NCBI GenBank assembly: GCA_003156235.1
Contig: PMGP01000131.1
Coordinates: forward strand, 1 to 7,370
Reading direction: 5' to 3'
DNA length: 7,370 nt
Source of the DNA: Acidobacteriaceae bacterium
Lineage (GTDB): Bacteria > Acidobacteriota > Terriglobia > Terriglobales > Acidobacteriaceae
Made by a program: the position numbers and the translations under genes
The notes under the pieces: model-generated
The model's input: only the letters and a program-made list of their open reading frames with translations
The model's database searches: none
Told to the model about the DNA's origin: nothing
Part shown: positions 5,170 through 7,370 of the stretch, in pieces
Position numbering within the stretch: position 1 is the first letter of the stretch
Layout: each line of letters opens with the position of its first letter

Positions 5170-6225
5170 TTGCGAAGGAAGCTGCTCTTCTCTGCGCGCC
5201 GCCTGCTTCTGCCGTTGGTTCCGCTCTACCGGCTGGCGCTCGCTATTCGTGAACTCCGGCTCCTTGCGGCGCCGGCGCGGCGGCTGCGCTATCCCGTCGT
5301 CAGCATCGGCAATCTCTCCACCGGAGGCTCGGGCAAGACGCCGCTGACCATCGCGCTGGCCAGGGCTCTGCTCCAACGCGGTATTCGCGTGGATGTGCTC
5401 AGCCGAGGCTACGGCCGCCAGAGTCAATGGATTGACCGCGTCGACGAGCACGGGGTCGCTGAGGACTTCGGCGACGAGCCGCTGCTGATTGCGCGCGTGA
5501 CCGGCGTTCCGGTCTACGTCTCCACGCAACGCTACGACGCCGGGCTGCTGGCCGAGGAGGATGCGCAACCAATCTCCGAGCAGAATCACCAGTCCATCGT
5601 TCACCTCCTCGACGACGGCTTCCAGCATCGCCAGCTCTACCGTGATGTCGATATTTTGCTGCTGAACCACGAAGACTTGACGGATTGCTTGCTTCCGGCC
5701 GGCAATCTCCGCGAGCCGCTGCGCGCCTTCCAACGGGCAACGGTCCTTGCTGTTCCAGCCGACGAACCCGAAGTCGAGCAATACCTGCGCGAGATCATTC
5801 CCATCGACAGAAACTCAGAAACTTCGCGCTGGATAGGTCCAATCTGGCGCCTGCGCCGCACCATGGAAATCCCTGCCGTCAACGGCCCGGTCGGCGCCTT
5901 CTGCGGCATCGCCCGCCCGGAGCAGTTCTTCGCCGGTCTTGAAGCCGCCGGCCTGAATCTCGCCGTCCGAGCAGCCTTTCCCGACCACCATCGCTACACC
6001 CCCCGCGATCTCGAACGCCTCATTGCCTTCGCCAGCGTTGCCGGAGCCACAGCTCTCCTCACCACCGAAAAAGACCTCGTCCGCCTGGGAAAGCTCGCCT
6101 CTGCCTTCCCCGCATCCATGCCTATCGCAGCCGCCCGCCTTCACATCGAGATTGAGGACCAAACCGCCGCTATCGATTGGCTGGTGAAAAGGCTTACGCC
6201 CAGTCCGTCTCACCCTCCCCTGTGA
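5170..6225 (+). CDS. lpxK: tetraacyldisaccharide 4'-kinase
   Basis: Membrane-associated P-loop kinase that phosphorylates the 4' position of the lipid A tetraacyl disaccharide to give lipid IVA, the acceptor for WaaA. 351 residues, typical length. A basic, hydrophobic N-terminal segment (RRKLLFSARRLLLPLVPLYRL) should sit at the membrane. Walker A is GGSGKT (52-57) in the family context IGNLSTGGSGKTPLT. Then come LSRGYGR (77-83), GDEP (101-104), the catalytic-region DDGFQHR (148-154), LLPAGNLREP (174-183), FCGIARPEQF (244-253), FPDHHRY (270-276) and TTEKDLVRL (298-306). These match the known LpxK motifs, including the His of the DHH segment. The start is TTG with GAGGGA upstream; an in-frame stop at 5164-5166 allows nothing longer. 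Its stop is 12 bases before waaC, so these two are very likely co-transcribed. Confidence 0.96.
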   Translation: MRRKLLFSARRLLLPLVPLYRLALAIRELRLLAAPARRLRYPVVSIGNLSTGGSGKTPLTIALARALLQRGIRVDVLSRGYGRQSQWIDRVDEHGVAEDFGDEPLLIARVTGVPVYVSTQRYDAGLLAEEDAQPISEQNHQSIVHLLDDGFQHRQLYRDVDILLLNHEDLTDCLLPAGNLREPLRAFQRATVLAVPADEPEVEQYLREIIPIDRNSETSRWIGPIWRLRRTMEIPAVNGPVGAFCGIARPEQFFAGLEAAGLNLAVRAAFPDHHRYTPRDLERLIAFASVAGATALLTTEKDLVRLGKLASAFPASMPIAAARLHIEIEDQTAAIDWLVKRLTPSPSHPPL

Positions 6226-6237
6226 GAAAATCAAAGT

Positions 6238-7314
6238 TTGCAGACGCATTCCAACTTTCGCTTGCTGGTGGTTCGCCTCGGCGCCATGGGCGACATTCTC
6301 CACGCCCTGCCTGCGGTGACGGCTCTGCGCCAGGCTCATCCCGATTGGGTCATCGACTGGGTGGTCGAGCCACGCTGGCGAGCGCTGCTTTCCGCAGAAT
6401 GGGCCCCGACGCGCCAAACCGCGCGGAACTCCACCCAGCCTCTCATCGATAGCCTGCATTTTGCCGCCACGAAACAGTGGCGCAAATCTCCCTTCAGCCT
6501 CCAAACCCTCCATGAATTCAATGCGTTGCGTTCTGCTCTCCGCTCCGGAAAATATGACGCCGTAATCGACCTGCAAGGAGCCATCCGCTCGGCTTTGGTA
6601 GCGCGCCTCGCCGGTTGCCGCCGTCTGATCGGCGAAGCCGAACCACGCGAGCGCGCCGCGCGCTGGCTCTTTTCTGAGCGTGTGGCCACTCGAAGCGTTC
6701 ACGTCATCGAGCAGGACATTGAGCTGGCCTCGGCCATCGCTGGCGATCAACTCACGCCCGTCGAGCCCTGGCTGCCCGTTGACCCCGCCGCCGAGGCCTG
6801 GGCCGACGAAATCCTGCCTCCCATCACCAACAAGACCACCGTGCTCATCAATCCCGGCGCCGGCTGGGGAGCCAAGCGATGGCCCGCGGAGCGTTATGCT
6901 GCCGTGGCGCAGAGCCTCATCGTTCTCGGCTGCCGCGTCCTGGTCAACATCGGTCCCGGTGAGGAGCCGTTGGCCGATCTCATCGTCCGTGTAACCAACG
7001 GCGCGGCCACTCCACTCGCCTGCTCGCTCGCCCAACTCATCGCCATCACCCGCCGCATTGCTCTGCTCATCGCCGGAGACACCGGCCCGCTCCACCTGGC
7101 CTGCGCCCTCGACCGCCCGGTGGTGGGCATCTACGGACCCACCGACCCCAGCCGCAACGGCCCCTTCGGCTCGCGCTTCATCGTCCTGCGCAGCCCGGAA
7201 AGCCGCCGCGACCACACCCGCCACGAAGAGCCGGAGTCCGGCCTGCTCACCATCCAGCCTGCCGACGTGCTGCGCGCCACCGACGCCTTGCTTTATCCTG
7301 AATCAGCCTCATGA
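6238..7314 (+). CDS. waaC: lipopolysaccharide heptosyltransferase I (GT9 family)
   Basis: Adds the first L-glycero-D-manno-heptose from ADP-heptose to Kdo of the LPS inner core, in the cytosol. 358 residues. The N-terminal Rossmann domain opens with LLVVRLGAMGDILHALPA; D19 corresponds to the catalytic Asp of WaaC. DAVIDLQGAIRSAL (107-120) is the family's second N-terminal motif. The C-terminal domain begins with VLINPGAGWGAKRWPAERY (202-220) and carries the ADP-heptose-binding GDTGPLHLACALDRPVVGIYG (280-300). Residues about 54-92 (TRQTARN ... RKSPFSLQT) look longer than in E. coli WaaC, which fits the acidobacterial form but is only an impression. TTG 6238 is the best start, because the next ATG lies inside the GAMGD motif; its ribosome binding site is weak. 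It follows lpxK by 12 bases and overlaps the next gene by ATGA. Heptosyltransferase I rather than II is favoured by the Kdo/lipid A neighbours and the AGDTGPLHL form. Confidence 0.92.
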   Translation: MQTHSNFRLLVVRLGAMGDILHALPAVTALRQAHPDWVIDWVVEPRWRALLSAEWAPTRQTARNSTQPLIDSLHFAATKQWRKSPFSLQTLHEFNALRSALRSGKYDAVIDLQGAIRSALVARLAGCRRLIGEAEPRERAARWLFSERVATRSVHVIEQDIELASAIAGDQLTPVEPWLPVDPAAEAWADEILPPITNKTTVLINPGAGWGAKRWPAERYAAVAQSLIVLGCRVLVNIGPGEEPLADLIVRVTNGAATPLACSLAQLIAITRRIALLIAGDTGPLHLACALDRPVVGIYGPTDPSRNGPFGSRFIVLRSPESRRDHTRHEEPESGLLTIQPADVLRATDALLYPESAS

Positions 7315-7370
7315 CCAACCCCGCCGCACCTCGCCCGACTGCTCTGTGCCCCATCCATTCCGCGCTTTTT
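7311..7370 (+). CDS. start of an unidentified gene, 20 codons, cut by the window edge
   Basis: ATG 7311 overlaps the waaC TGA as ATGA and opens a frame that stays open to the end of the window (MTNPAAPRPTALCPIHSALF). The four-base overlap is the usual sign of translational coupling, so this is probably the next gene of the LPS operon. Twenty residues, mostly Pro/Ala-rich, are not enough to name a product. Confidence 0.6.
   Translation, partial: MTNPAAPRPTALCPIHSALF

Noticed and set aside
5815..7224. Long minus-strand open frame (469 codons) opposite lpxK and waaC
   Set aside because: It is antisense to two genes with complete family motifs. Its product is Gly/Ala/Glu/Asp-rich with no recognisable domain, as expected from the complement of GC-rich codons.

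Overview
The window is GC-rich and densely coded. It comes from a Gram-negative (diderm) bacterium, since it carries three consecutive genes of the lipid A / Kdo / heptose stage of lipopolysaccharide synthesis. The protein flavour (LpxK and WaaC variants, a small two-helix membrane protein between a DinG-type helicase and QueD, tandem GGGCTTTAGCCC palindromes between genes) reminds me most of Acidobacteriota, class Terriglobia. That placement is recognition, not a computed result.

Layout. (1) 1-2304, plus strand: the C-terminal part of a DinG/YoaA-type iron-sulfur DNA helicase that enters from the left edge, then a small two-helix membrane protein, then QueD (6-carboxytetrahydropterin synthase, queuosine pathway). 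(2) 2288-3705, minus strand: a secreted or periplasmic protein of unknown function, then a toxin-antitoxin pair in toxin-first order, made of a PIN-domain toxin and a ribbon-helix-helix (HicB-like) antitoxin. The PIN gene has an in-frame TAG at codon 105. The frame stays open for 36 more recognisable PIN codons and ends in a TGA that overlaps the antitoxin ATG as ATGA, so this is a freshly broken or artefactually interrupted toxin. The antitoxin frame runs convergently into the last codons of queD. (3) 3783-7370, plus strand: waaA (Kdo transferase), a two-stem GGGCTTTAGCCC repeat, lpxK (lipid A 4'-kinase), waaC (heptosyltransferase I), and the first 20 codons of another gene that overlaps waaC by ATGA.

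How the genes fit together: LpxK phosphorylates the disaccharide to give lipid IVA, WaaA adds Kdo to it, and WaaC adds the first heptose to Kdo. The three genes therefore encode consecutive steps at the cytoplasmic face of the inner membrane. lpxK and waaC both appear to start at TTG. The Shine-Dalgarno sequence of lpxK directly abuts the repeat, so the repeat may be part of how this operon is expressed.

I do not see an obviously new defence or mobile system. The most notable items are the nonsense-interrupted PIN toxin beside an intact antitoxin, and the repeat lodged inside the LPS operon.
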